Assembly (NCBI GenBank): GCA_015847255.1
Contig: JADLZK010007305.1
Span: 1 to 64,000, forward strand
Direction of reading: 5' to 3'
From: Hyparrhenia diplandra
Lineage: Eukaryota > Streptophyta > Magnoliopsida > Poales > Poaceae
Length of the DNA: 64,000 nucleotides
Under the pieces are notes generated by a model. The model was not told the DNA's origin, made no database searches, and worked only from the letters and a program-made list of their open reading frames with translations. The translations under genes and the position numbers were made by a program. Shown in pieces: positions 1 to 12,344 of this stretch. Position 1 is the first letter of the stretch. Every line of letters starts with the position of its first letter.

Positions 1-11
1 TAAAGCTGACC

Positions 12-3000
12 ATGGCGAAGCTTACTGGAACGGACATTTGGTTTTGTGCTCATGCTGGCGTGCTGTACACAAACTATGTTGTTATCTCTTCTTCTTCCAG
101 TGCAAAGTACACAGACATGCTATCTCTGCTAGATTTTAAGAAGGACATCAGCCCAGATCACACATCAAGTGCTCAAGTCCTGGAACGACAGCACCCATTT
201 CTGCAGCTGATGGCATCTCAGTGCTCCGCTATGAACAACCCAAGTCGTGTCACTTCTCTTAATCTTACAAATCAGGGTCTTGTAGGACAGATCTCTCCTC
301 AATTGAGACCTAACATTCATGAAAAGCCTCAGTCCTGTCGGGTAACTCATTCAGTGGAGAGATCTATGTCCCTTTGGCCACCTACATCGCCTCCCAATTC
401 CTCAGCTGGAAAACAACACGCTACAAGGAAGGATACCCACTACTCTGCAAACCGCTCATACAACTCAGGGTACTATTCTTGGCAGATAAACTGCTAACAG
501 GACGATTCCTGTGATTTCGGCCTCCCACTTCTTCAAGAGCTGATCTTTTACGATGAATAATCTTGCAGGAATAATCCCTGCTTTCTGTCGGTATTATTAT
601 CACAACGCCAAAGTTCTCTGGGCTGTGTGTCGAATCAAATCGAGGGCGCATCCCTGAATGAGTTTGCAAACTTGCTGGACTGCAAAATCTACGTCGGTGA
701 CAATAAGATGTCAGGTCACTTCTCCACAACCCATCTTAAATCTTTCTCAATCTTATTGGACTTTCCATGGCATATGAATGATCGTACTGGAAGATGTACC
801 CATCCAGTATTGGCAAACTTGCCTGGCCCACTCTTCAGGAATATCGGCTGTAGCTATCAAACTTCTTTAGTGGGTATAGTCCATCCTCCTCCAACTGATC
901 ACTATTGACATACCAAACAATACTTCACTCAAAGTCGTGCCTAGCTTCAGTTTGGAAGACTTTCTAGACTATCTTTTGGCTCAATCTTGAGTTCAACAAA
1001 CTCCAAGCAAGTAACAGACAAGACTGGCAGTGTGGACAGCTTAGCTAATTGCACTGAGCTACACATATTCTCAGTAGAGGATAACCGTCTAACAGGTCAA
1101 GTGCCAAATTCCATAGGTAACCTTTCTCGTCACCTCCAGCATCTTTATATGTGGAGACAACCAACTTTCAGGGCATCTTCCCATCTGGGGTAGCAAACCT
1201 GCAAAACCTGAGCGCCTTAAGTCTGTCTGGGGAATAAATTTACCGGTGTGCTTCCAGAATGGCTGGGACTCTCAACAGGCTGGAAGCCATACAGTTAAGT
1301 GGGCAATTCCCTTTACAGGGCTCATTCCATCATCTCTCTCCACCTATCTCAACTGATAGAGCTCCACTCCAGAACTAAACCAGTTAAAATGGACATATAC
1401 CCCCTAGCCTGGGAACTCTCCAAATGCTTCAGTTACTGAACATTTCCTTCCAACAATCTTGATGGCACTCATTCCACAAGAAATATTCACGATTTCAACA
1501 ATAGTGAAAATTGGCTTGTCCTTCAACAACCTATATATAACTTCACTACATGCCGATATTGGGCAATGCCAAACAGTTTGTAATACATTTACAAAATCCT
1601 CATCAAATAATCTATCCGGAGAACTCCCAGTTTTGGGTAATTGTGAAAGTTTGGAATATATCTTGATCCATAATTTTTCAGCTGAAGCATCCCTGCTTCA
1701 TTTGGCAACATAAGTAGCATAAAAAAAAAAATGCTCAAACTCTACAACAACTAACTTAACCGGGTCCATACCAGCATCGCTTGGGAAACCTACAAATGTT
1801 TGAGCACCTAGATTTGTCAGCCCAACAATCTCAGAGGTGAGGTCCCAACAAAGGGGATATTCAAGAATTAACAAACAGCGCCGATTGATGGCAATCAGGG
1901 GCTTTGTGGTGGGCCACTAGAGTTACACCTGCTTCCATGTCCAATCAGCGTGGGATTCATCTAAGCATAAGCTATCAGTTTTATTGAAAGTAGTCATCCC
2001 ATTAGTCATAGCGCTGTTGGTTGATTTGTCATATCAATTTGTTGTTCCGAGGAGAAAAACAGAAGACAGAAGCTATTTATTTACTCCCTCATTTGGGAGA
2101 GAGTTCCCCCAAAGACGGCTTTTCTCCTATTATGGTGATCTAAAGGAAACTGCCAAGATGAAAAGCAAAGTTTTCAAACTAGGAACAAGAGGAGCATGCG
2201 TTTTTTGATGAATGCTTTGAGAAATTTGAGACATCGCAATCTAGTTATATCCTAACTGCATGCTCAACATTGATCCAATGGAAATGATTTCAAAGCTCAA
2301 AGTATATGAGTTTAAGTCATGGAGACCTACATAACTTATTGTACCTCGACACAAGACAGTAAAGGTAATTTCATATTTTATTCCACTAGCTCAAGGTTGA
2401 GCATCCTGGTGGATGTATCAGAAGCTTTGGCGTATCTGCACCATAACCATCAAGGAACCATCCTATACATTGTGATTGGAAACCTAGCAACATTCTACTG
2501 GATGATAGCATGGTAGCTCATGTTGGGAGACTTTGGGCTAGCAAGGTTCAAATTTGACACAGCAGCATCGAGTTGCTGGACTCAATTTCCACTTCCTCGA
2601 TTGCACTAAGGGAACCATTGGACACATTGTCCAGGTATTGTTTCACGTTGTGTTCTCAAACCAAATAATGATAAACCCACTCTCTATATTTTTTCTTTCA
2701 AGGCTTCGAAACTAAACTTTCCTGTATGTTATGTATAGAATGTGCTGTGGATGGTCAGCTATCGACTGCCACGGATGTTCATGGGTTTGGGGTTATTCTC
2801 TTTGAGACATTCATCCGAAGGAGCCCAACAGATGATATGTTCAAGATGGAATGAGCATTGCAAAGTTAGGAAAATCAACTTCCCCTCACACAAAGGTTAG
2901 ATTGTTGACCCACAGCTGCTGCAAGAGCTGGACCACATAGATGGATAGTGGAAACACAAATTCTTCAGTCTGTGACTGTACCAAGACATCTCCCAACGGC

Positions 3001-3066
3001 ATCAGCATGCAGGAAGTGGCTGCCAAACTGCATGGGATCCAGGAAGCATATCTAGGAGAAAATTGA
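12..3066 (+). pseudogene. LRR receptor-like kinase (Xa21/LRR-XII type), reading frame broken
   Basis: This is an almost full-length LRR receptor kinase of the grass LRR-XII class, plasma-membrane immune-type receptors. The N-terminus has a hydrophobic stretch followed by TDMLSLLDFKK, the typical start of the mature protein, then SRVTSLNLTNQGLVGQISP, the first LRR. Degenerate LRRs follow to about 1.9 kb. The kinase half is recognisable in pieces: a valine-lysine-like KVFKLGT near 2165, VDVSEALAYLHHNHQGT at 2410-2460, a catalytic loop read as HCDWKPSNILLDD across a frame change near 2470-2505, VGDFGLARF near 2525, then an intron near 2636-2738. After it come STATDVHGFGVILFET and the C-terminal SMQEVAAKLHGIQEAYL, ending in TGA at 3064-3066. 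At least ten frame changes interrupt it. They are mostly single-base indels, so decay and sequencing error are both possible. The extent and family are clear; activity is not. Confidence 0.85.
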
Positions 3067-3595
3067 ACCAACAGTCGAGGAAGTTAATGTTTATAATGAA
3101 GGTTTTGCAAAGATTTCTAGTTTTTTACCCACCATGTTTTATTTTTGTTAAGACTTACGAGTGTTTCTTTTTTAAGAATGTCCATAGAAATCCAACTACC
3201 TATGTATTATATGAAGAAGAAAACAAAGTCAACGGTTACCTAGTTTAGCAGGCAACTGGAATGTTACGGTGTATTAGTGTGTTTTCTTATTTGATCTCCA
3301 CAATTTTGATTAATCCAAAAATTTATAGTGACCTAGTGATGAGTAAAGTTAATATACCATAACATATGAGTAAAGCTAATATACCTTGGGCAATTAGATC
3401 CTATGCTCCTAGCGCCAGATCTCGACACCCCAGGGTAAGCGGACCCACACCCGCTGTGGTGGGGCATGCACCGGTGAGGGATGGAAGCATCGAACAGTTT
3501 GTGGTAGGGAAGTCTCGGGTTCCATGTGTTGCCTCGCCAAATAACCTCATTATGTGCCAATGTAGAACACTTTTAATGGCTTTACAAATACAATG
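3067..3595. other. Intergenic, no gene seen
   Basis: Short AT-rich 3' flank of the receptor kinase followed by mixed-composition DNA. A small segment at 3366-3560 resembles generic grass repeat sequence, but I could not assign it. No coding, tRNA or other RNA signal was recognised. Confidence 0.5.
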
Positions 3596-6486
3596 TAGCG
3601 GGCTAGCATGGCTCTAAGCGCCCGCGGGAGGGCCAGCAAAGAGCCATTAGGGGTAACGGCTCCCCAATCGCCTGCCCATTCACTGCCGCGCCACTAGGGG
3701 TTGCCTCGCCGGCCGCCACCTCCCCCCGCCTTTCCCATCCCCATCTTCCCCCACCGCCCCATTACCTTCTCTCGTTGTTCTCGCCCATGTGGGCGCGCTC
3801 CTGAAATACTTCCTTTTGCCGCGCAGCTCTCCTGCCTATCTTCTCCCCTCCCCTCCCTCGGCCTTGGTCGCTAGCGCTGGCTTTGCATGACGTACGCCAG
3901 CTGTTGCCGTCAGCGCCAGAGCGCCTCAGCCGCCCTCTCGCGGAACGCAAGCGAGGCCACGCCTCTCCCCACCTCGCGTGGCCGGCTCATTCGGGCCGCT
4001 GAAAGACTCCGCGCCTCCACCGTGCAGTGGCGTTTCGGGTCAGCCGGCCTCCTACCGGGATGCCTCGTCCTGCCACTTTAGTGCCACCGTGATGCGTGCC
4101 AGCACCGACGCCGCCTCTACCCAACGCTTCGGGCATGCTCGATCGCCGGAGGCGCCGGGAGGTTCCTGTGCGTCAGCCATCGGCTGCTTTTTGATGGCAG
4201 GCGCCAAGTTGTTGCCAACCCGTCACACGCCATTGGGCCTGCCGACACATGGAATAATCAAGCGTCGCGAATGCCGGAGCCGTGGACGCCCCTCGGACGT
4301 TTGCTCAAAGATCCGCTGGCCGACCGCCCCATCTTAAGCGGGTACCAAGCGACGCAGCTGCCGCCTCGCCCTGGCCGCAGTGCCACGATGTCGTCATTGT
4401 GCGCTTCCGGCTCCGAGCGCTACTACGCCTCCCTCCACCTAGCTCCTCGGTGATGGTGGTCGGGAAATCCCTCTCGACGCCGACCCCCTTCGCGGCACGT
4501 AGGTCCAAGGTGGAGCTGCCGGGTAGTGGGGCTCATATCGAGGATGTGAACTCGAGGGACGCAGGTAGACTACGCAGCCTCCTGCGCTACCTCATCGCGC
4601 GTGTTGTGGCGCTCTCTCCCATTGACGGTGGGTCTCGCATGGCTCTTGACGCCACCCGAGCTCCGGCTTCCTTGTCGTCACGCGGGCAGGCTTCTGGCCG
4701 CAACCCCCTAGATCGAGCAGTGGGCGCTACCCCCGACCACCTCATTACTGCTGGCATCTGGCAACAACTCGGCATTCCGTGCTGTCGCCCAAGTGCGCGA
4801 GGTTGCCCTTCTATCGCCGACCTAAGACGCGAGACATGCCAACGACTCCTCCTCGGGTGCCTCCTCGCCCATTAGCCGCCATAGGGTGCCGCACGACTCC
4901 CTGCTGGCTTTGGCCGCATGCAACCGCTGCGGCGTCTCCTCGCGAGACCAACGGCTTTGGCCACAAATCCATCGCTTGTCACCGCCTTACGGTGGCTGCC
5001 GCCGCCGCCATTCTCTCGCCGGTCCTAGGCGTCACTGAGTGCCTGTGGGACTCTCTCGCTGGCGAAGCACGCGACATGCCACACTCCAGCCGACGGCTGA
5101 TGGTTTCCTCTCACATCGAGCGTAGCAGCGTGGCCGCCAGCATCGACACGCCCAACTCCTCATTGTCGGCGCCCAGGTCGCCATCCTTTCGCCGTGCCTC
5201 TACTTTAACCGCATGGCCGGGACCATGTCGCCGCTTGATGCTCCTCCGGTCGCGCTCTTCGCCTCACGGCCGCAGGCACCCGAGAGTGAAGAGCGCAGCA
5301 TGCTCGCGGGCCGCTAGCATTCTCCCTCGCCAGCGCGAGGCATCGGCGCTATGTGGACAAGCCTCCCGACATGGTGCCCGGCGGCTGCGACATCACTGCG
5401 GCGGCTGGATGCTCCGAGGGCGGGCGAGTGTCCTTTCTTTGTCGGCCAAATCCTATGTTCGGCCCCATCGGCGCTCTGCCTTGCCCGGCTTAGGGAGGGC
5501 CCCTGCTGCCCTTGCGTGCCTTCGATGGTGGTCAACGCGAGCACCGCCGCTCACCCTCTACTCCACTCAAGGCTCAAGCCGTGCTTGGGTGGTAGGGCCT
5601 CATACTGGGTGGACCTAATGCTTGATGAGCTCGTGCTCTCCCCCTTTCATCACGCGCGCTACCTCATGGTTTCCCCGTGCAGCGATATGGAGCCGTCTTC
5701 ACGCTACGGTGGTCGAGCTCAACTTTCGCAAATGTTGTAGCACCGAGATGGAGGCAAACATGCTGGAGGGCCACGCCCATCGAGATCAACCCTCGGCCAC
5801 CTTCCTCGACGCGTTGTCCGACCTGGCCGGGCCCTCGACGTGAGTTCCCTCCCACCCGCTGCCTAAGATGCCGGGCAGCTACGCCTATAGCCCCTTTGGC
5901 ACCGCCGGGCCGACCGAGGCCACCATGGCTACGTCTCACCGCCTCCCTCCGCCTGTTCCCCTTGAGCGCCCTCCGATCAGACTCCACCACACCCCTGTGC
6001 AAGTGCGCATAATCACCGAGGACGATCCCAAGGCATAGCGACCACCTCACCGCTAACTCGACGCTCCATGACCCCCTCACTCGAAGCAGGCACGTCAAGG
6101 CCCTCCTAGACAAGTGGGGGGTCGTCACCGGGCGCGCTCGACCACCCCTGATCCCACGATTGCAGAGAGGTTCCAAAAGTCACTTCGCGTAGACTACATC
6201 TCATCTCCCAGCGAGCGGTTGTCCAGAGATCTTTCCCCATGCATAGTCGACGCTATGTAAGACGGATGAGCATCGTAGCATGCTCCCAACGGGCTTCTAG
6301 ATTTATGTATCCCATTTGTGTTCTTCTTAGTTTTACACATTTTTGCAACCACCGCTTTCAGTCGTGCCTTATGTTAGTGCTTTTACGGCGCTATCTCACC
6401 GGCAGCTCGCTATGGAATTGGCGCAAGTCATGTATAACTTTCCATTCCTCTTATCGAAGTAATGAAGCTAAGTTCGTTTTAAAAAA
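3596..6486 (+). mobile_element. GC-rich retroposon candidate with A-rich 3' tail
   Basis: A 2.9-kb block of very high GC content ends abruptly in an AT-richer tail finishing with a run of A (about 6479-6486). The flanks carry a near-direct repeat: tacaaatacaatg at 3583-3595 and acaaaatacaatg at 6487-6499, differing by one base. This fits a target-site duplication made by a LINE-type integration on the plus strand. Overlapping open frames of 60-280 residues are rich in Arg, Pro and Ala and look like composition artefacts. No reverse transcriptase or endonuclease was recognised. A weak resemblance to LINE ORF1-type proteins near 5650-5850 is a guess. It could instead be a processed pseudogene or a chimeric non-autonomous LINE. 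Confidence 0.4.
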
Positions 6487-6499
6487 ACAAAATACAATG

Positions 6500-8585
6500 A
6501 GTTATATGGGTTTTTTTTAGTGTGTGTGCGATTATTGTAGGTGTAGTCGGCGCCGCCATTGCCCCTCTTTGAGAAAAATTTTTTAATGTGTTTCCAGTAT
6601 TAAACTTGAATTCGAAATAATTGCAAGTTGTGCCAAATATATCCACCAAATATATATAATTCAAATTAGTAAAATCACCAAATATGCTTATATGCATAAA
6701 CATGGAAAATTACATGGGTATTTATGCCCTTTTTGTATATAAAAACCGCTAGGGAGGATGACTTAGAAAAGGGTAAAATGGTGCTTCATTTTCAAAATCA
6801 TAGTTTTGATATTAAACAGAGGTAAAGATGCAAAGCAAGAGCACCCAAATTTAAAAAGAATTTCTTATATACATTTGCCGCGAAATAATCATTGTTTTTC
6901 ACCAAACAATCCTAGTTGTGTGAATTCATCAATATGCAAATATGGTCAGATTTGTATCTCAATAATGACCAAGGTGAAATTTTATGACAAATGTAACAAC
7001 CGATGCATAGTGAAATTCCCTATGAACAAAAAAAAAAAAAAAGTACAATAACACCTAGAAGTAAATTTAGATATCTAGCTAACCACCATCGTAAAATAAG
7101 AAAAAGTAATATATGGGGATCTAGAAAACATCAAGATGTCGTATGTGAAAACCTCAAACCTAGGATATTTTAGACACTTAGCTACTAGCACAACAATGAG
7201 ATCTATATATAAGGATGGAGATAAACAAATGGCATCATATAATTTTTTTCAATATCTTTATTTCTAATTTTTTTTGTCAATTATATATAATATAACACTT
7301 AGCTCGTTGGCAGGGGGACCAATGAAATGCATGCATATAAAGCCGTAGAGAATATGAGATAGAGTGAAGTTCAGATGGATTATTAAAAGGAAAAACTACA
7401 TATATTAGTAACCATTCTAAGATGCATTGGAGCATATACAAGAACAAGACCTAATACCCACAGCCCAATACACATCCTACAAAATGCATAACCAAAAGTT
7501 TCAATAACAAACTCAATATTCTATTTTGTTATTGAGTAGTACTTTAACTTTACTCTCTACATTCATATATAAAATTGTTGTATCATTCTTCCATCTGCAT
7601 AATCATATGATGCAATATATAGATGTTGTCAATTGACCATGTGATTTATAAAAAGTAGGTGTAATAAGTGTAGAGATTTTATTTGTGATGTTTCATTACT
7701 ATTTATCGATTAACATTGGTGAATGAGTTTTTTTCTTTCAAAGATATCAAAGATAAGCAGAAGTTTAAGTTTTTATGGCTTGATGTTCTTTATGATGACA
7801 AGTTTGATATCTTGCCAAGTGTTCATGATCAAGAAAGAACACACACGTGTGTGTTTTAAGCGCCCGCGCAGCGGTGAAATGGAACTAAAGAGGATGGCGA
7901 CTTGAGGGAGGAAGAAACCTTGTTCTATTAAGGATATTTATAGGTATGTTTTGTATCCGAGTAACAGAAGGTATAAGGATGTCGCCAAAATGATAAGACT
8001 CGCTTCAGAAAAGATTATCAAAAATACCTCCAAATGTTCTAGAAAGATGGTGTTACCGCGAGAAGAAAATGGAGTTCAAAAAGAAGTTTCAGAAGATCGC
8101 AGAATATCACTACTTTGACTGCTCAAAAAGTTCTTTAATATTTGCCCAAGATAATCAAGCGAAAACCAATCCTTTGGGGCGCCTGGAATCGACGAAAGTG
8201 CTTGCTATGTTGAAGTCCGGATAAATCTATAGATACAACCCTAAATGTGCCAAGAAGATAGAAACCGATTTAACATTGCTCGTGATAAGCTTTGTTGTTT
8301 ATTGGCTATGGGTTGTGTGATGGTGAGCAATATTTGTATTCCTTAATCCTCATGGGAAGTCGTTTTGCAAGGGTGGTTTTGGTAGGGTCTACACTTTGAG
8401 TCCGGTGGTACAATCTTATGACTATTGGATTTCTAGTGTAATGTGATGTTACAATCTAATAAATGAGGATGAGGAGATTGATACGGCAAATGCTTTTCAC
8501 ATTATTATTATTATTTCCTAGTGTTTGGGCTCATCCGGCGAAGCGGGACTTGTTGCCAAATTTGTTTGTTGCTATGAGGGCCATT
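6500..8585. other. AT-rich intergenic DNA, no gene seen
   Basis: Composition drops sharply to AT-rich with many short poly-A and poly-T runs. Open frames are short and have no recognisable domain. Segments around 7900-8470 are less AT-rich and may be remnants of a transposon or an old gene, but nothing could be assigned. Confidence 0.5.
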
Positions 8586-8589
8586 TTGT

Positions 8590-9660
8590 TTGTTGATACC
8601 GGAGCGCTTAGCGCCCGGACGCCCGGACGGACGCGTGCGTGCTCAACGCCATGGCCAAGCCAAAACCCCACCGGGCTCGCTTCCTTTATGCCCCTTTGCT
8701 CGGCCTTTCGCCTCGCTTCGCCTGCCACGCCCGCCTGCACTCTCGCCTCTTACTTTGAGCCCGGCTATCCAAATCCATGAGGGAGCTTGAGATCAACCTG
8801 GGAGCAACATGTAGCGGAAAAAGGTGGAAGAAGGAGCAACATACAGTCTACTTTTGAAACCGCTAGGGGCCAATAGACAAAACATATATATATGTAGGTA
8901 GAAGTTGAAAACACTTAAAACTTCAATCAAACACTAGAAAATACATTTGATCTACTTTAAAATAGCCTGAAAAACAATGCCGCCTGAAACAATGACGATC
9001 AAACTTATTGAAACACTTGAAACATCCCTTCCGAAACATCAATTAAAAATATATCCAAATATGTGAAGCAATCGATCTAATTTTGCAACATACATATGGT
9101 TCGTTGAAACATACCTATAAAAACAATCAAACATTTGAAACAAACAAATGAAACATTGGAAGGATTGAAACATTGAGCCTTGTTGGCGCCTCCCTTTCCC
9201 CCACCCGGATTCATCGAAATGGAGCTCCCTCCTCCATGGGTAGTTGCGGCCAAAAGCCGCAGTTTTCCATGGCCAACCATCGCCGGAGTCCTTTCTCCAA
9301 GGACCGACTCCCCTCGTGGGTGGGTCCTGCAATGGAGAAGGCCACCGCCGTGATCTGCGCCTCCTTAGAGCCATTGTCGGGTCGTGCCACTCCCTCATGT
9401 GAGGAGGGAGAGAGGGGCTGTAGAGGGACCCCATTCCTCTCGCCTACCACCCATGGCCTCTAGATCAGGTCGGATGGAGAATTGGCATCTATGAGGCGGG
9501 TGCGGGATGAAGAGCTGCAAAGGGGGAGGAACGATTTGCAGATTTTTTATAGGGCATTTGGACCAAAGGAGTCAAGAGACCGACATCTTTTCTATGGGTC
9601 GCTCATTGGGCCCAAACGAATACATCGCCCTACCGCCCCGACAAATCGGAGGTAATATTT
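8590..9660. mobile_element. Transposon-like block
   Basis: Begins with a GC-rich segment containing the repetitive word gcgcccggacgcccggacgg. It continues with an AT-rich stretch of repeated gaaac(a/t) words (8900-9170) and a second GC-rich segment to about 9650. The repeated 'ttgaaacatttgaaacat' style is common in non-autonomous grass transposons. I could not find terminal repeats or a target-site duplication, so boundaries and class are uncertain. No transposase frame is visible. Confidence 0.3.
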
Positions 9661-10130
9661 ATCGTTGTTGATAGGAAAAAGTTTGATTCCTCCCTAATTA
9701 TTACGAAAGTTCACTTTTCCTCCCTCAACTCCAAAACCGCATAAATCCTCTTTCCCTCAACTTTTTAAACCATGCAAATTACCACCTTCGAGCGGTTTTG
9801 AAGGCGGATTTGGTTATAGTAACCGCCCGCTGGCTATATTGACAGCCGTGGTTTGCAAAGGGCTAAGTGGATGGGAGCTAGGACCGTGGCGGCGAGGATG
9901 GAGCTAGACCGGGCGAAGTGTAATGGGAGATAGGCCGGGCGCTTCCGCCATCGCTGGCCAGCGAAAGGAAGAGGAAACCCATCATGGGATTTGGTGCAAG
10001 ACAAGAGAGAGGAAAATGATTTGTTTTTGTGGTCCCACCGTAACTAGCTCCTAATATGCACCCCATAGATGGGTTAGTGATTTTGGAAGCCGCTAGTTAC
10101 ATTCAGCCCACCCAGTTTTGCTGATTCGGC
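9661..10130. repeat. Non-coding dispersed-repeat-like sequence
   Basis: Starts with a 'tcctccctaattattacgaaag ... ctcaactccaaaaccgc' type segment, a form I associate with the ends of non-autonomous DNA transposons in grasses. Both ends were not located and no coding potential is visible. Confidence 0.25.
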
Positions 10131-11190
10131 TACTGGCATAAAACTAAATTTAATCTAAATTTATAACCTGCATGCAAACAGACGCTTATGATGCTCGCCC
10201 CCATGTCAGTATTTGTCATCCGGCCCAGTTGCAATCAAAGCCTGCTTCACACCTCCCAGAACCAGGGCTGAGGCTCGGCCACGCCTCCGGCCTCCGGCTC
10301 GCCCCTGGCATGAGCCGCTGCGGCTGCCCCCCAGCTCCGCGCCTTCCTCCTCCTCCTATCTCCACCTCCCTTGCTCCAATCCCGCGCCCCCGGTTCGCCA
10401 TGAACGCTTGTCGTCGTCCCTATCCTCCCTCTGGGGTACCACCCAGGGCCGCCGCCTCTTCCCAGCAGCCGCCGCGCGGCGGTGGCGGCGGCTCGCGTGC
10501 GGAGACGGGAGCGACCGCATCGACGCCCCTCGGCCGCCTCCTGTAGCGCCTTGATGCCCCCTCCAAAAGTCTGTTGCGCGCGCCGCGTCGCCCGCTGACG
10601 GCTTCTGCCTCGGTTGCATTGCAGGACGAGGGTGTTGCGGGCACACCGCAGCGGAGCTGCGCCTGGATATGAGGACCGATGGATACGTAGCGTCCGCGAC
10701 CCGCTCAAGCTCAACCTTCCAGACCTCGCCAAGCTGTCCCTCTGAAATCCCACACTGTGGACGAGATCAGGGGAGGTATTGGCTTCATGGTTTTATTTCA
10801 TTCATTGATTGATGAACTTCTGTAGAACTTGTTAGGCTACTTTGTCTGTGCTAAGCGTTGTTTCTTCTTATTAATTACCCTAGCTTGTATCAGGAACCCC
10901 CAAGCTATGTGGAATGCTGATGTGCTATAGATTTCTTTGGATTATGAAAATTGCCGTGAACTGAGAGTAGTTTTCAGTTTGATGGGAAAATTGCGACATT
11001 TTGGCATGCAGGCAGTCAGGCGAGATAACAAACAGAGGTTTAGTCTGTTGGAGGAAGACGGCGAGCTGTTGATCCGGCAAAACCAGGCACACAGTACAGT
11101 ATGTTCTCTGCCTGGAGATTTCCTGCACTAGTACCGGGGTTGTTTCCATAAAAGCAGCATGTTTTTCCCATGATTGTTCGCTTTCCCTTT

Positions 11191-11340
11191 TAATATTGTG
11201 TAAGATGGAAATGATTTTCTACAACAGTAATCATCATCCACTGGTATAATGTTAGTGGTCACTTTTTCTTTTAACATTGCGTAAGATGGAAATGATTTTC
11301 GCCAACAGTAACATCCACTGGTATAATGATTAGTGGTCCT
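11191..11340. repeat. Direct tandem repeat, two diverged copies
   Basis: Two adjacent copies (about 11191-11271 and 11272-11340) share taagatggaaatgatttt, then caacagtaa, then catccactggtataatg and tagtggtc in the same order. The second copy lacks a few bases. It is an ordinary local duplication inside intron-like DNA. Confidence 0.75.
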
Positions 11341-12178
11341 CCGTCCTATCGAGCATTGCTCAGGAACTGAGAATGTTATTATTTGGAATGCTGATTCAAT
11401 TTCTTTTGACTAATAAAGTAAAGGTTCTATTCACATTATTTTTATGCATGACAATTTATTCAGATTGTTTTCTTGTATATGCCATAGTCAAATTAGACCA
11501 TACCGCTTTTAGATTTTTTGCTGGAAAACTTTCGCCTCACTGATGCTTTTAGCTTTTGTACGTTATCAACATCTAATCAATAAGATTCATTAGCACTATA
11601 AATCAGCAAGCCTTGTTTGAACTTGGATAATGTAGGTAATTGTGCTTTTTGTTACCTTCTGTGTTGCATATTCTTTTGGGTTTATTCCAGTATTATCGGT
11701 TGTGGCCTGCTTTTGCTGTTTCTAGTTTTTATATTTTCATGAAGACATCAAGTGCATTTTGTTGACTGTAACCCCAAAGCCATCTTTCTGCAAAAAAGAG
11801 ACTTTAGAGCATCTATGGTCTTGGCTTCGCGGGTTCGATCAATCTAAATTGAAGTCAACTGATTATGTGTTAGTTTTACTAATCTTGCAACACTTGCAGA
11901 CTGTTACTTCAGAGAGCCTGCTGAAGCCCATTTTGTCCCCTTGATGAAGTGTCAGGCATGCAGAAATAAATCCTACTTTTTCATTTGCTCCTGAATGGAA
12001 CTGTGATATTTTTTCTAATTTCTTTTCATTTTGCAGTTTGTGTGCATGGAACTTACTTGTATAAGAAAAAAAATCTTGACTCCGATTTTTACAATCTGGG
12101 GCTAAAGCGTATGGCAAGGTTACATGTACATTTCAAGTGGGATTACCATCAGATTTGAGGAGAAGTACTAGTGGTATG

Positions 12179-12344
12179 CCCCCGCAAACAAATAGCTAAA
12201 TAGCGGGCGAAAATAGCGGCGCCTATAGCTGCCGAGTGCCGTCCGCATGTTGCTTAGCTGGGCCATAGCGCCAAATATGGGCTAATAGCGCCCTTATAGC
12301 TGCTGGCCACCGCTTAAATTCCATAGCCCGCATTTAAAACAGGG
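12179..12344. mobile_element. hAT-type miniature element
   Basis: A 166-bp GC-richer insertion is flanked by the perfect direct repeat gtggtatg (12171-12178 and 12345-12352; the next base also matches). An 8-bp duplication is the hAT signature. The interior is built from repeated 'atagcgg' / 'tatagc' words, and the ends are imperfect inverted repeats (cccc..tagcgggc and gcccgcatttaaaacaggg). It resembles the 'atagcgggctatagcg' miniature elements common in grasses. It is too short to encode anything. Confidence 0.7.

Noticed and set aside
3762..5843. Many open frames of 60-280 codons in the GC-rich block
   Set aside because: Frames on both strands overlap heavily and are Arg/Pro/Ala-rich with no domains, as expected from composition alone.
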